Source: Mycobacterium sp. E1214 (lineage in GTDB: Bacteria > Actinomycetota > Actinomycetes > Mycobacteriales > Mycobacteriaceae). Taken from it: 64,000 nucleotides of DNA. Positions 34,306 to 42,109 of this stretch are shown in pieces. The stretch spans positions 1 through 64,000 of the forward strand of contig NZ_LZJC01000132.1 in assembly GCF_001666755.1 (NCBI RefSeq), written 5' to 3'. The notes beneath the pieces are model-generated. The model was not told the DNA's origin and searched no databases. It worked only from the letters and a program-made list of their open reading frames with translations. Within the stretch, counting starts at the first letter, position 1; each line of letters begins with the position of its first letter. The translations under genes and the position numbers were made by a program.

Positions 34306-35094
34306 GTGGAGATCATCCCACCGCGGCTCAAAGAACCGCTGTATCGGGTGTACGAGTTGCGGCTGCGGCAGGGCCTGGCCGCCTCGAAATCCGAACTGCC
34401 GCGCCACATCGCCGTCCTGTGCGACGGCAATCGGCGCTGGGCGCGCGACGCCGGCTACGACGACGTGAGCTACGGCTACCGGATGGGCGCCGTGAAGATC
34501 GCCGAGATGCTGCGCTGGTGCGCCGACGCCGGCATCGAGATGACGACCGTCTACCTGCTGTCCACCGAGAACCTGCAGCGCGACCCCGACGAGCTGGCCG
34601 GCCTCATCGAGATCATCACCGACGTCGTCGAGGAGATCTGCGCCCCGGCCAACCGGTGGAGCGTGCGCACCGTCGGCGATCTCGAGCTGCTCGGCGAGGA
34701 GCCGGCGCGGCGGGTGCGCGGGGCGGTGGACTCCACCCCGGCGGTCGCGCCGTTCCACGTCAACGTCGCGGTCGGCTACGGCGGGCGCCGCGAGATCGTC
34801 GACGCGGTGCGCGCCCTGTTGAGCAAGGAGCTGGCCAACGGCGCCAGCGGCGACGAGCTGATCGACGCGGTCACCGTCGACGGCATCTCGCAAAACCTCT
34901 ACACCTCCGGCCAGCCCGACCCGGACCTGGTGATCCGCACCTCGGGCGAACAACGCCTGTCCGGCTTCCTGCTGTGGCAGAGCGCGTATTCGGAGATGTG
35001 GTTCACCGAGGCGCACTGGCCCGCCTTCCGCCGGGTCGACTTCCTGCGCGCGCTGCGCGACTACAGCCAGCGGCACCGCAGATACGGCAAGTAG
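34306..35094 (+). CDS. Short-chain Z-isoprenyl diphosphate synthase (Rv1086 type)
   Basis: 262 residues, the same length as M. tuberculosis Rv1086. UPP-synthase fold: catalytic Asp40 in HIAVLCDGNRRWAR, the FPP/GPP-binding region TTVYLLSTENLQRD, and the C-terminal block DLVIRTSGEQRLSGFLLWQ followed by SAYSEMWF. Rv1086 makes omega,E,Z-farnesyl diphosphate, which Rv2361c extends to decaprenyl phosphate, the carrier for arabinan, galactan and peptidoglycan. It keeps RLSGFLLWQ of the cis-prenyl synthases. GTG start set by the -10 box and length. Followed after 6 bp by a membrane protein gene. Confidence 0.93.
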   Translation: MEIIPPRLKEPLYRVYELRLRQGLAASKSELPRHIAVLCDGNRRWARDAGYDDVSYGYRMGAVKIAEMLRWCADAGIEMTTVYLLSTENLQRDPDELAGLIEIITDVVEEICAPANRWSVRTVGDLELLGEEPARRVRGAVDSTPAVAPFHVNVAVGYGGRREIVDAVRALLSKELANGASGDELIDAVTVDGISQNLYTSGQPDPDLVIRTSGEQRLSGFLLWQSAYSEMWFTEAHWPAFRRVDFLRALRDYSQRHRRYGK

Positions 35095-35100
35095 GCCCGG

Positions 35101-36471
35101 ATGGCTGCGCTGTCGGCGGTGGTGTTCTCGCTGAGTGGCTGGCTCGGGCTGTACCTGCTGGCCCGCGACCCCCGCAAGCCGGTGCTCGCGCTCGCGGCGC
35201 TCGGGCTGTGCGGCTTCGCGGTGGTGGTGGCCCTGGACGCGGTGCGCCTGAGCACCCCGGTGCACGGCGCGCTGCTGAGCCAGGTGGAGATCTATCTGGT
35301 CGCCGTGCCCGGCGTGGCGTGGTTCGCGGTGCTGCTGGAGCTGTCCCGGTCCGGCGACCACTGGCGGGCCCGCACGGGCGAGGCGCTGCTGATCGCCGGG
35401 GTCGGCGCGCTGGCCGTGCTGGGCGCGGCGTTGGCCGGCGGCGTCGACGGGCCGTTGCGGGCGGGCCACCTGCTGATGTTCGCCGTCGTCTCGGGGTCCA
35501 CGCTCGGCGCGATGGCGGCCGCGCTGATGCGGCCCGCCCAGCCGGTCCGCGCCGGTGGCGTGGTCGCGGTCGCGACGCTGTTCTTCGCCCTCGGCAACGC
35601 CATCCTCGTCATCCCGCTGGGGCTGGTGCCCAGCTGGGTGGCGTTGGCGTCCACCGGTTTCGACGTGTTGCTGCTGGGCGTGGCGGTGGCGGCGTGGGAC
35701 GCCTTCGACGAGGGTCAGGCGGTGCGCGCCGACATGCGGCGATCCTTCACCGGTTCGATGACGGTGGCGGTGCTGTTCGGCGGTCAGGCGCTGATCGGCC
35801 TGGCCGTCACCCGCGGCGAGCCCGGCGCGCGCACGGTGCTGACCGTGCTGCTGTTCAGCAGCCTGGCCGTCGCGATCGCGGTGCAGGTGTTGGCCGACCC
35901 GCTGGCCGGGGTGCTGGACCGGCTGGCGTTCTCGCGATCGCCCGCCCTGCGTGCCGACCGGGCCGCGCTGCGCCACACCGGCGCGGCGCTGCCGCTGCGC
36001 AAGGTGGATCCCGTCCTCGACGTCGACGATGACACCTTCGCCAGACTCACCCGGCGGGCGCTCGGCCACTACGGCGACCTGACCAAGCTCGTGGCCAGCC
36101 CGTTGACCGCGCTGCCCGTCATCGACGAGCGGCTGGCCGCCCGCGGCGCCCCGGATCACCCGCTGGAGCGGGCCAACGAACTCAAGGCCGTCCTGGCGGA
36201 CGCGATCGGTCGGCTCAAGCCCCGCGACGCCGGCGATTTCGGCACCACCGAGCAGTGGCGGCACTACAACTCGCTGTATTTCCCTTACGTCGCCGGCGTG
36301 CGGGCCTACGCGCAGAACGCCACCGCCGCCGGGCTGGATCCCGTTGCGCGGCAAGCCTGGCGGTGGTTCGCCACCGAGGTGCCGCAGCGGTCACTGCACA
36401 ACTGGCAGAGCGCCGCGGCCCGGCTGATCGCCGGTGAGTTGCGCCGCGGCGTGGTTGTTTCCAGCGAGTGA
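35101..36471 (+). CDS. Multi-pass membrane protein with a C-terminal cytosolic domain, function unknown
   Basis: 456 residues. Residues 1-265 form about eight hydrophobic helices, a layout like the 7TM sensor module found before some histidine kinases. The last 190 residues are soluble: LRKVDPVLDVDDDTFARLTRRALGHYG begins it (positions about 300 onward), followed by EQWRHYNSLYFPYV near 383 and WRWFATEVPQRSLHNWQ near 421. I recall similar stretches at the end of unannotated actinobacterial regulators but cannot name the domain. No kinase, cyclase or HTH motif. It begins 6 bp after the prenyl synthase. Not in the M. tuberculosis order as I recall. Confidence 0.75.
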   Translation: MAALSAVVFSLSGWLGLYLLARDPRKPVLALAALGLCGFAVVVALDAVRLSTPVHGALLSQVEIYLVAVPGVAWFAVLLELSRSGDHWRARTGEALLIAGVGALAVLGAALAGGVDGPLRAGHLLMFAVVSGSTLGAMAAALMRPAQPVRAGGVVAVATLFFALGNAILVIPLGLVPSWVALASTGFDVLLLGVAVAAWDAFDEGQAVRADMRRSFTGSMTVAVLFGGQALIGLAVTRGEPGARTVLTVLLFSSLAVAIAVQVLADPLAGVLDRLAFSRSPALRADRAALRHTGAALPLRKVDPVLDVDDDTFARLTRRALGHYGDLTKLVASPLTALPVIDERLAARGAPDHPLERANELKAVLADAIGRLKPRDAGDFGTTEQWRHYNSLYFPYVAGVRAYAQNATAAGLDPVARQAWRWFATEVPQRSLHNWQSAAARLIAGELRRGVVVSSE

Positions 36472-36696
36472 CGGAAACGGCGCAAACGCATCTCGGAAAT
36501 TAATCCGGACGTCAAACATCCGTTGCGCGGCTTTGCAATCCTGAGGGTCAGGGAATAGCTCCGTGAACCCGCGGGTCTATCTATCCGTGGCAATAAGTGT
36601 CTGTGGCAGTAGTTGGCAGCGCCACGGGTCGATGTGGCAGTGCAACGACGGCACGCTCGAACGCGTCGACCAACCCGCATCGCGAGGAGTAAGCAC
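36472..36696. other. Non-coding gap with short direct repeats
   Basis: 225 bases between two rightward genes. TGTGGCAGT occurs at 36602-36610 and 36633-36641. The stretch has lower GC near 36490-36560. No hairpin with a T tract found. Confidence 0.4.
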
Positions 36697-37128
36697 ATGA
36701 CCTCTGTATCTGGTGTATCCGGCGTCTCCGCCCTGCACACCCGACCCCTCTACGACTCGACCGACTCGCTGTTGCGGTTTGCCATGCGCGCCGACGGCAC
36801 GTTGACGGGGGCCTGCGGCCTGGCCGTCGCGTTCCTCGCCGACCCGCTCGCGTCGCTCACCGGCCTGACGTCGTTCCAGGAGTACGCGATCGGCGCCACC
36901 TTCGTGCTCGCCGGTTTCCTGGTGTTCAGCCTCGCGGCCTTCCCCGATCTGCGCCGGCTCGGGACCGCCATCGTGGTGGCCAACGTCGTGCTGACCCTGG
37001 TGGCGCTGGTGGTGGCCGAGACGGCGCCGCTGAGCGCGGGCGGCGTCACCGCGACACTGGCCGGCGGCGTCTACTCGGCGGCGTTCGCCGGGCTGCAGTA
37101 CCTGGGCCTGCGCCGGCTCGAGCCGTAA
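36697..37128 (+). CDS. Small four-helix integral membrane protein
   Basis: 143 residues from an ATG with GAGGAG eight bases upstream. A 35-residue polar N-terminus precedes four hydrophobic segments: about 42-58, 68-85, 92-112 and 117-135. I recognise no domain; the size and four-helix layout resemble small DoxX-like or SPW-type proteins, without a diagnostic motif. Convergent with coaA at a distance of 11 bp. Confidence 0.8.
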   Translation: MTSVSGVSGVSALHTRPLYDSTDSLLRFAMRADGTLTGACGLAVAFLADPLASLTGLTSFQEYAIGATFVLAGFLVFSLAAFPDLRRLGTAIVVANVVLTLVALVVAETAPLSAGGVTATLAGGVYSAAFAGLQYLGLRRLEP

Positions 37129-37139
37129 CTCGTCGGCGC

Positions 37140-38078
37140 CTACAGCTTGCGCAGGCGCAGCCGGTTGATGGAGTGGTCGGCGTCCTTGCGCAGCACCAGG
37201 GTGGCGCGGGGACGGGTCGGCAGGATGTTCTCGACCAGGTTGGGGCGGTTGATCGACCGCCAGATCTCGCGCGCCGCGGCGACGGCCTTGGTGTCGTTGA
37301 GGGCCGCGTAGTGGTGGAAGTGTGACTGCGGATCCGCGAAGGCCGTGCTGCGCATCGCCAGGAACCGCGACACGTACCACTGCTCGATGTCCTCGATGCG
37401 CGCGTCGACGTAGAGCGAGAAGTCGAACAAGTCCGACACCATCAGCGTGGGGCCGGTCTGCAGGACGTTGAGGCCCTCCAGGATCAGGATGTCGGGGTGC
37501 CGCACCACGTGTTTGGCGCCCTGGATCACGTCGTACTTGAGGTGCGAGTAGACCGGCGCGCACGCGTAGTCCGACCCCGACTTCACCGAGGTGACGAAGC
37601 GCATCAGCGCCCGACGGTTGTAACTTTCCGGAAAACCTTTGCGATGCATCAGGTTTCGCCGGTCCAGTTCGGCGTTCGGGTACAGGAAGCCGTCGGTGGT
37701 CACCAGGTCCACCCGGCGGTGCGGATCCCACCGCGCCAGCAGCGCCTGCAGCACGCGGGCGGTCGTCGACTTGCCGACCGCCACGCTGCCGGCGACGCCG
37801 ATGATGAACGGCACCGGCCGGTCCGGGTTCTGCTGGGGTTCGCCGAGGAATTCCGCTGTGGCGGCGAACAATCGCTGCCGGGCCGCGACCTGTAGGTGGA
37901 TCAGCCGGGCCAGGGGCAGGTAGACCTCTTCGACCTCCAGCAGGTCAATCTGCTCGCCGAGCCCGCGCAGCCCGAGCAGCTCCTCCTCGGTGAGGGCCAG
38001 CGGCGTCGACATACGAAGCGCACGCCATTGCTTTCGGTCGAACTCCACATACGGGCTCGGCTCGCTAAGCCGCGGCAT
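37140..38078 (-). CDS. coaA: Pantothenate kinase, type I
   Basis: 312 residues, the length of M. tuberculosis CoaA. The P-loop is GVAGSVAVGKST at residues 94-105 with Lys103. Other landmarks: VTTDGFLYPN and NRRALMRFVTSVKSG, which shape the pantothenate and CoA sites, and HFHHYAALND. It phosphorylates pantothenate, the first and CoA-inhibited step of CoA synthesis. Start ATG at 38078 agrees with the conserved N-terminus MPRLSEPSPYVEFDR. Divergent from glyA1 with only about 80 bp between starts. Confidence 0.96.
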   Translation of the reverse strand: MPRLSEPSPYVEFDRKQWRALRMSTPLALTEEELLGLRGLGEQIDLLEVEEVYLPLARLIHLQVAARQRLFAATAEFLGEPQQNPDRPVPFIIGVAGSVAVGKSTTARVLQALLARWDPHRRVDLVTTDGFLYPNAELDRRNLMHRKGFPESYNRRALMRFVTSVKSGSDYACAPVYSHLKYDVIQGAKHVVRHPDILILEGLNVLQTGPTLMVSDLFDFSLYVDARIEDIEQWYVSRFLAMRSTAFADPQSHFHHYAALNDTKAVAAAREIWRSINRPNLVENILPTRPRATLVLRKDADHSINRLRLRKL

Positions 38079-38142
38079 AGTGCCCAGTGTGGCAGGAGCG
38101 CCCGTATGCCCGACGGCTGGGCTGGCGATTGGTCGCGCTCGA

Positions 38143-38148
38143 TAGACT
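38143..38148 (+). promoter_or_regulatory. -10 box TAGACT, leaderless promoter of glyA1
   Basis: TAGACT is followed by seven bases and the GTG at 38156. Transcription starting there would make glyA1 leaderless and lengthen its usual start by 13 codons. Confidence 0.5.
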
Positions 38149-38155
38149 GGTGGCC

Positions 38156-39475
38156 GTGACTGCCGCACCTGACGCCCGCCCCTCGACATCGGTGATGTCC
38201 ACCCCGCTCGCCGAGATCGATCCCGACATCGCCGGCCTGCTGGGCCAGGAACTGGGGCGCCAACGCGACACCCTCGAGATGATCGCGTCGGAGAACTTCG
38301 TGCCGCGCTCGGTGCTGCAGGCCCAGGGCAGCGTGCTGACCAACAAGTACGCCGAGGGCCTACCGGGCCGGCGCTACTACGGCGGCTGCGAGTACGTCGA
38401 CGTCGTGGAGAACATCGCCCGGGACCGGGCCAAGGCGCTGTTCGGCGCCGACTTCGCCAACGTGCAGCCGCACTCCGGCGCCCAGGCGAACGCCGCGGTG
38501 CTGCACGCGCTGATGACGCCCGGTGAGCGGCTGCTGGGCCTGGACCTGGCCAACGGCGGCCACCTGACGCACGGCATGAAGCTGAACTTCTCGGGCAAGC
38601 TCTACGAGAACGGCTTTTATGGCGTGGACCCCACCACCCACCTGGTGGACATGGACGTGGTGCGGGCCAAGGCGCGGGAGTTCCGCCCCAAGGTCATCAT
38701 CGCCGGCTGGTCGGCCTACCCGCGGGTCCTCGACTTCGCGGCCTTCCGGTCGATCGCCGACGAGGTCGACGCGAAGCTTTGGGTGGACATGGCGCACTTC
38801 GCGGGCCTGGTCGCCGTCGGCCTGCACCCGTCTCCGGTGCCGCACGCCGACGTCGTCTCCACGACCGTCCACAAGACGCTCGGCGGTCCGCGCTCCGGCC
38901 TGATCCTGGGCAAGCAGGAATACGCCAAGCCGATCAACTCGGCCGTGTTCCCCGGCCAACAGGGCGGCCCGTTGATGCACGTCATCGCGGCCAAGGCCGT
39001 CGCCCTGAAGATCGCGGGCACGCCGGAGTTCGCCGACCGGCAGCGCCGCACCCTCTCGGGTGCCCGCATCCTGGCCGACCGGCTGCTGGCGTCCGACGTC
39101 GCCAAGGCGGGCGTGTCGGTGGTCAGCGGCGGCACCGACGTGCACCTGGTCCTGGTGGACCTGCGGGACTCGCCGCTGGACGGCAAGGCCGGTGAGGACC
39201 TGCTGCACGAGATCGGCATCACCGTCAACCGCAACGCGGTGCCCAACGACCCGCGCCCGCCGATGGTCACGTCCGGGCTGCGCGTCGGCACCCCGGCCCT
39301 GGCTACCCGCGGCTTCGGGGACACCGAGTTCGCCGAGGTCGCCGACATCATCGCGACGGCGCTGGCGGCAGGCACCTCCGCCGACGTCCCCGCGCTGCGG
39401 GACCGGGTGACCCGCTTGGCCAGGGAGTTCCCGCTCTACGACGGCCTGGAAGACTGGGCGCTGGTCGGCCGGTAG
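38156..39475 (+). CDS. glyA1: Serine hydroxymethyltransferase
   Basis: 439 residues from the GTG at 38156. The ATG at 38195 would give 426 residues, the length annotated in M. tuberculosis, but has no ribosome site, while the GTG lies seven bases after a -10 box; I prefer the GTG and note both. The core is unmistakable: EMIASENFVPRSVL, GLPGRRYYGGCEYVD, and the PLP lysine in STTVHKTLGGPRSG (Lys240; Lys227 from the later start). It converts serine and tetrahydrofolate to glycine and methylene-tetrahydrofolate. Divergent from coaA. Confidence 0.95.
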   Translation: MTAAPDARPSTSVMSTPLAEIDPDIAGLLGQELGRQRDTLEMIASENFVPRSVLQAQGSVLTNKYAEGLPGRRYYGGCEYVDVVENIARDRAKALFGADFANVQPHSGAQANAAVLHALMTPGERLLGLDLANGGHLTHGMKLNFSGKLYENGFYGVDPTTHLVDMDVVRAKAREFRPKVIIAGWSAYPRVLDFAAFRSIADEVDAKLWVDMAHFAGLVAVGLHPSPVPHADVVSTTVHKTLGGPRSGLILGKQEYAKPINSAVFPGQQGGPLMHVIAAKAVALKIAGTPEFADRQRRTLSGARILADRLLASDVAKAGVSVVSGGTDVHLVLVDLRDSPLDGKAGEDLLHEIGITVNRNAVPNDPRPPMVTSGLRVGTPALATRGFGDTEFAEVADIIATALAAGTSADVPALRDRVTRLAREFPLYDGLEDWALVGR

Positions 39476-39560
39476 CCACCGCGCGGCGTAGGCCGGAGGA
39501 CTTAAGTCACGAGTTGGCCCGACACGGCCCGGGCGATTTCACTCGTCTGTGTCCGCGGGT

Positions 39561-39566
39561 TACAGT
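39561..39566 (+). promoter_or_regulatory. -10 box TACAGT, leaderless promoter of desA2
   Basis: TACAGT, six bases, then the ATG at 39573. TTTCAC at 39537-39542 could be a weak -35 at an 18-bp spacing. Confidence 0.6.
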
Positions 39567-39572
39567 TATTTC

Positions 39573-40400
39573 ATGGCACAAAGACCCGTCGCGAACGCGC
39601 TGACCCTGGAACTTGAGCCGGTCGTCGAAGCCAACATCGACCGTCACCTCAACACCGAGGAGATCTGGTTCGCGCACGATTACGTGCCGTTCGACCGGGG
39701 CGAGAACTTCGCCTTCCTGGGCGGGCGCGACTGGGACCCGTCGTCGGAGACCCTGCCGCGGCAGTTCACCGACGCGTGCGAGATCCTGCTGCTGCTCAAG
39801 GACAACCTGGCCGGGCACCACCGCGAGCTCGTCGAGCACTTCATCCTCGAGGACTACTGGGGTCGCTGGCTGGGCCGGTGGACCGCCGAGGAGCACCTGC
39901 ACGCCATCGTGCTGCGCGAGTACCTCGTGGTGACCCGCGAGGTCGACCCGACCGCCAACGAGGAGGCCCGGGTCCGCTACGTGATCAAGGGCTACCGCGC
40001 CGACACCTACAGCCAGGTGGAGACGCTGGTGTACATGGCGCTCACCGAGCGCACCCACGCGGTGTTCTGCCAGAACCTGGCCGCTCAGCTCGAGGAGCCG
40101 ATCCTGGCCGGCCTGATCGACCGGATCGCCCGCGACGAGGCACGGCACGAGACGTTCTTCGCGAACCTCGTCGCGCACTGCCTGGAGTACACGCGCGACG
40201 AGACGATCGCGGCGATCGCCGCGCGCGCCGCCGAACTGCAGGTCCCGGGCGCCGACATCGACGACTACCGGGACAAGGTGCGCAACGTCGCCGACGCCGG
40301 CATCTTCGGCCCCGAGCACCTGCGCCAGGCGATCTCCGCCCGCATCACCGCGTGGGGTGTCGCCGACGAGCCGTCGCTGCGGCAATTCGTCACCGGCTGA
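39573..40400 (+). CDS. desA2: Acyl-ACP desaturase-like protein DesA2
   Basis: 275 residues, same length as M. tuberculosis DesA2. Fatty acid desaturase type 2, ferritin-like helix bundle. Iron ligands: EEHLH (Glu and His near residue 107) and DEARHETFF (Glu and His near residue 190), with two further glutamates nearby. DesA2 is essential in M. tuberculosis and is tied to mycolic acid synthesis; its structure has an unusual metal occupancy. ATG chosen by homology and by the -10 box six bases upstream. Two stretches, FAHDYVPFD and ENFAFLGGRDWDPS, are highly conserved. Confidence 0.95.
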   Translation: MAQRPVANALTLELEPVVEANIDRHLNTEEIWFAHDYVPFDRGENFAFLGGRDWDPSSETLPRQFTDACEILLLLKDNLAGHHRELVEHFILEDYWGRWLGRWTAEEHLHAIVLREYLVVTREVDPTANEEARVRYVIKGYRADTYSQVETLVYMALTERTHAVFCQNLAAQLEEPILAGLIDRIARDEARHETFFANLVAHCLEYTRDETIAAIAARAAELQVPGADIDDYRDKVRNVADAGIFGPEHLRQAISARITAWGVADEPSLRQFVTG

Positions 40401-40467
40401 GCCGGTCCGCCCGCGGGGCGGGCATTTCCGTCGGCGCGCCTGCGCAGCGCGCATGCGGCCACGAGAG

Positions 40468-40473
40468 TAGCGT
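40468..40473 (+). promoter_or_regulatory. -10 box TAGCGT before the phoAT-like ORF
   Basis: TAGCGT is followed by eight bases and the ATG at 40482, a leaderless arrangement. It is the best promoter candidate for phoH2 in the 220-bp gap. Confidence 0.45.
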
Positions 40474-40481
40474 CACTGTCG

Positions 40482-40625
40482 ATGGTCAGCGACACTTCCA
40501 GCTGCCAGGGCGGCACCTTCCGTCACGACTACGGTAGGACCGGCCCCGGTCCTGGTGCTGCGGCTCCCGCCCACATGCTCGTGCGGGTCCGCGCGGGCTT
40601 TCCCCGCTCGAGGAGCGCTACGTGA
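40482..40625 (+). CDS. Small ORF overlapping phoH2, PhoAT-like antitoxin candidate
   Basis: 47 residues: starts MVSDTSSCQGG and ends VRAGFPRSRSAT, basic at the C-terminus. Its TGA stop overlaps the GTG of phoH2 by four bases (GTGA), the classic coupling of antitoxin and toxin genes. The ATG has no ribosome site but lies eight bases after a TAGCGT -10 box. Mycobacterial PhoH2 has been reported to be encoded with an upstream, previously unannotated partner called PhoAT; position and coupling agree, but I have not compared sequences. Upstream the frame is open back to the desA2 stop with no other start. Confidence 0.5.
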   Translation: MVSDTSSCQGGTFRHDYGRTGPGPGAAAPAHMLVRVRAGFPRSRSAT

Positions 40626-41923
40626 CCGAAATCCGGACCTACGTGATCGACACGTCCGTGCTGCTGTCCGACCCCTGGGCGTGCAGCCGGTTCGCCGAGC
40701 ACGAGGTGGTGGTTCCGCTGGTGGTGATCAGCGAACTGGAGGCCAAACGCCATCACCACGAGCTGGGCTGGTTCGCCCGTCAAGCGTTGCGGCTCTTCGA
40801 CGACCTGCGCCTCGAGCACGGACGCCTGGATCAGCCGATTCCCGTTGGCGCGCAAGGCGGTACGCTGCATGTCGAGCTCAACCACACCGATCCCTCGGTG
40901 CTGCCCAGCGGCTTCCGCAACGACAGCAACGACTCCCGGATCCTGAGCTGCGCCGCCAACCTCGCCGCCGAGGGCAAGCGAGTCACGTTGGTGAGCAAGG
41001 ACATTCCGCTGCGGGTCAAGGCCGCCGCGGTGGGCCTGGCCGCCGACGAATACCACGCGCAGGACGTGGTGGCCTCCGGGTGGTCGGGGATGCGCGAGAT
41101 CGAAACCGCCGCCGAGGACATCGACGCGCTGTTCACCGAGGGTGAGATCGATCTCGCCGACGCGCGGGATTTGCCCTGCCACACCGGGATTCGGCTGCTG
41201 GGCGGCAGCTCGCACGCGCTGGGCCGGGTGAACGCGGACAAGCGGGTCCAGCTGGTGCGCGGCGACCGCGAGGTGTTCGGGCTGCGCGGCCGCTCCGCCG
41301 AGCAGCGCGTCGCGCTGGACCTGCTGCTCGACGAATCGGTGGGCATCGTGTCGCTGGGCGGCAAGGCCGGCACCGGCAAGTCGGCGCTGGCGCTGTGCGC
41401 GGGCCTCGAGGCCGTCCTGGAACGGCGCACCCAGCGCAAGGTGGTGGTGTTCCGCCCGCTGTATGCCGTCGGCGGCCAGGAGCTGGGCTACCTGCCCGGC
41501 AGCGAGAGCGAGAAGATGGGGCCGTGGGCGCAGGCCGTCTTCGACACGCTGGAGGGGCTGGCCAGCCCGGCCGTGCTGGAGGAGGTGCTCTCGCGCGGCA
41601 TGCTCGAGGTGCTGCCGCTCACCCACATTCGGGGCCGGTCGCTGCACGACTCGTTCGTGATCGTCGACGAAGCGCAGTCGCTGGAACGCAACGTCTTGCT
41701 GACGGTGTTGTCGCGGCTGGGCACCGGCTCGCGCGTGGTGCTCACACATGACATCGCCCAGCGCGACAACCTGCGGGTGGGCCGCCACGACGGCGTCGCC
41801 GCGGTGATCGAGAAGCTCAAGGGCCACCCGCTGTTCGCCCACATCACCTTGCTGCGCAGCGAGCGTTCGCCGATCGCCGCCCTGGTCACCGAGATGCTCG
41901 AGGAGATCGCCGGGCCACAGTGA
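40622..41923 (+). CDS. phoH2: PhoH2: PIN-domain ribonuclease fused to PhoH ATPase
   Basis: 433 residues, the length of M. tuberculosis PhoH2. PIN domain about 1-135 with Asp10 in YVIDTSVLLSD and acidic residues in RNDSNDSRILSCA. PhoH helicase-like ATPase from about 225: Walker A GKAGTGKS at 247-254 and Walker B FVIVDEAQ, then GTGSRVVLTHD. It is a sequence-specific RNA helicase and RNase of toxin-antitoxin type. GTG start with GAGGAG upstream and a four-base overlap with the small ORF ahead of it. A tandem repeat begins at its stop codon. Confidence 0.95.
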   Translation: MTEIRTYVIDTSVLLSDPWACSRFAEHEVVVPLVVISELEAKRHHHELGWFARQALRLFDDLRLEHGRLDQPIPVGAQGGTLHVELNHTDPSVLPSGFRNDSNDSRILSCAANLAAEGKRVTLVSKDIPLRVKAAAVGLAADEYHAQDVVASGWSGMREIETAAEDIDALFTEGEIDLADARDLPCHTGIRLLGGSSHALGRVNADKRVQLVRGDREVFGLRGRSAEQRVALDLLLDESVGIVSLGGKAGTGKSALALCAGLEAVLERRTQRKVVVFRPLYAVGGQELGYLPGSESEKMGPWAQAVFDTLEGLASPAVLEEVLSRGMLEVLPLTHIRGRSLHDSFVIVDEAQSLERNVLLTVLSRLGTGSRVVLTHDIAQRDNLRVGRHDGVAAVIEKLKGHPLFAHITLLRSERSPIAALVTEMLEEIAGPQ

Positions 41924-42081
41924 CCGATGGTCGTGACCGGCTGCGCCCGGCGTCGCCGCGCTGGCCATCACTTTGGTGACCGATGGTCGTGACCGGCTGC
42001 GCCCGGCGTCGCCGCGCGGGCCACAGTGACCGATGGTCGTGACCGGCTGCGCCCGGCGTCGCCGCGCTGGCCATCACTTTG
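41911..42081. repeat. Three-copy tandem repeat (50/56-bp units) behind phoH2
   Basis: The 40-bp core starting TGACCGATGGTCGTGACC occurs at 41921-41960, 41977-42016 and 42027-42066. Two linker types alternate: CTGGCCATCACTTTGG after copies 1 and (shortened) 3, and CGGGCCACAG after copy 2. CGGGCCACAG also precedes copy 1, where it is the end of phoH2 coding sequence, so the phoH2 stop context is itself part of the repeat. The layout resembles MIRU-VNTR loci. The last copy ends 16 bp before the -10 box of the next gene. Confidence 0.9.
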
Positions 42082-42097
42082 TGAGCGGGCGTTTCGG

Positions 42098-42103
42098 TAG
42101 GCT
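42098..42103 (+). promoter_or_regulatory. -10 box TAGGCT, leaderless promoter of the deacetylase
   Basis: TAGGCT, six bases, then the GTG at 42110. The -35 region falls at the edge of the last tandem repeat copy. Confidence 0.6.
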
Positions 42104-42109
42104 CTTTGC

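Noticed and set aside
34201..36354. A 717-codon open frame opposite the prenyl synthase and the membrane protein
   Set aside because: Gln/Arg/His-rich composition without domains; the + strand has the cis-prenyl synthase motifs.
40575..40625. ATG at 40575 as start of a 16-residue leader peptide before phoH2
   Set aside because: Same frame as the 47-residue ORF; no ribosome site and no promoter placed for it, so the longer version is preferred.
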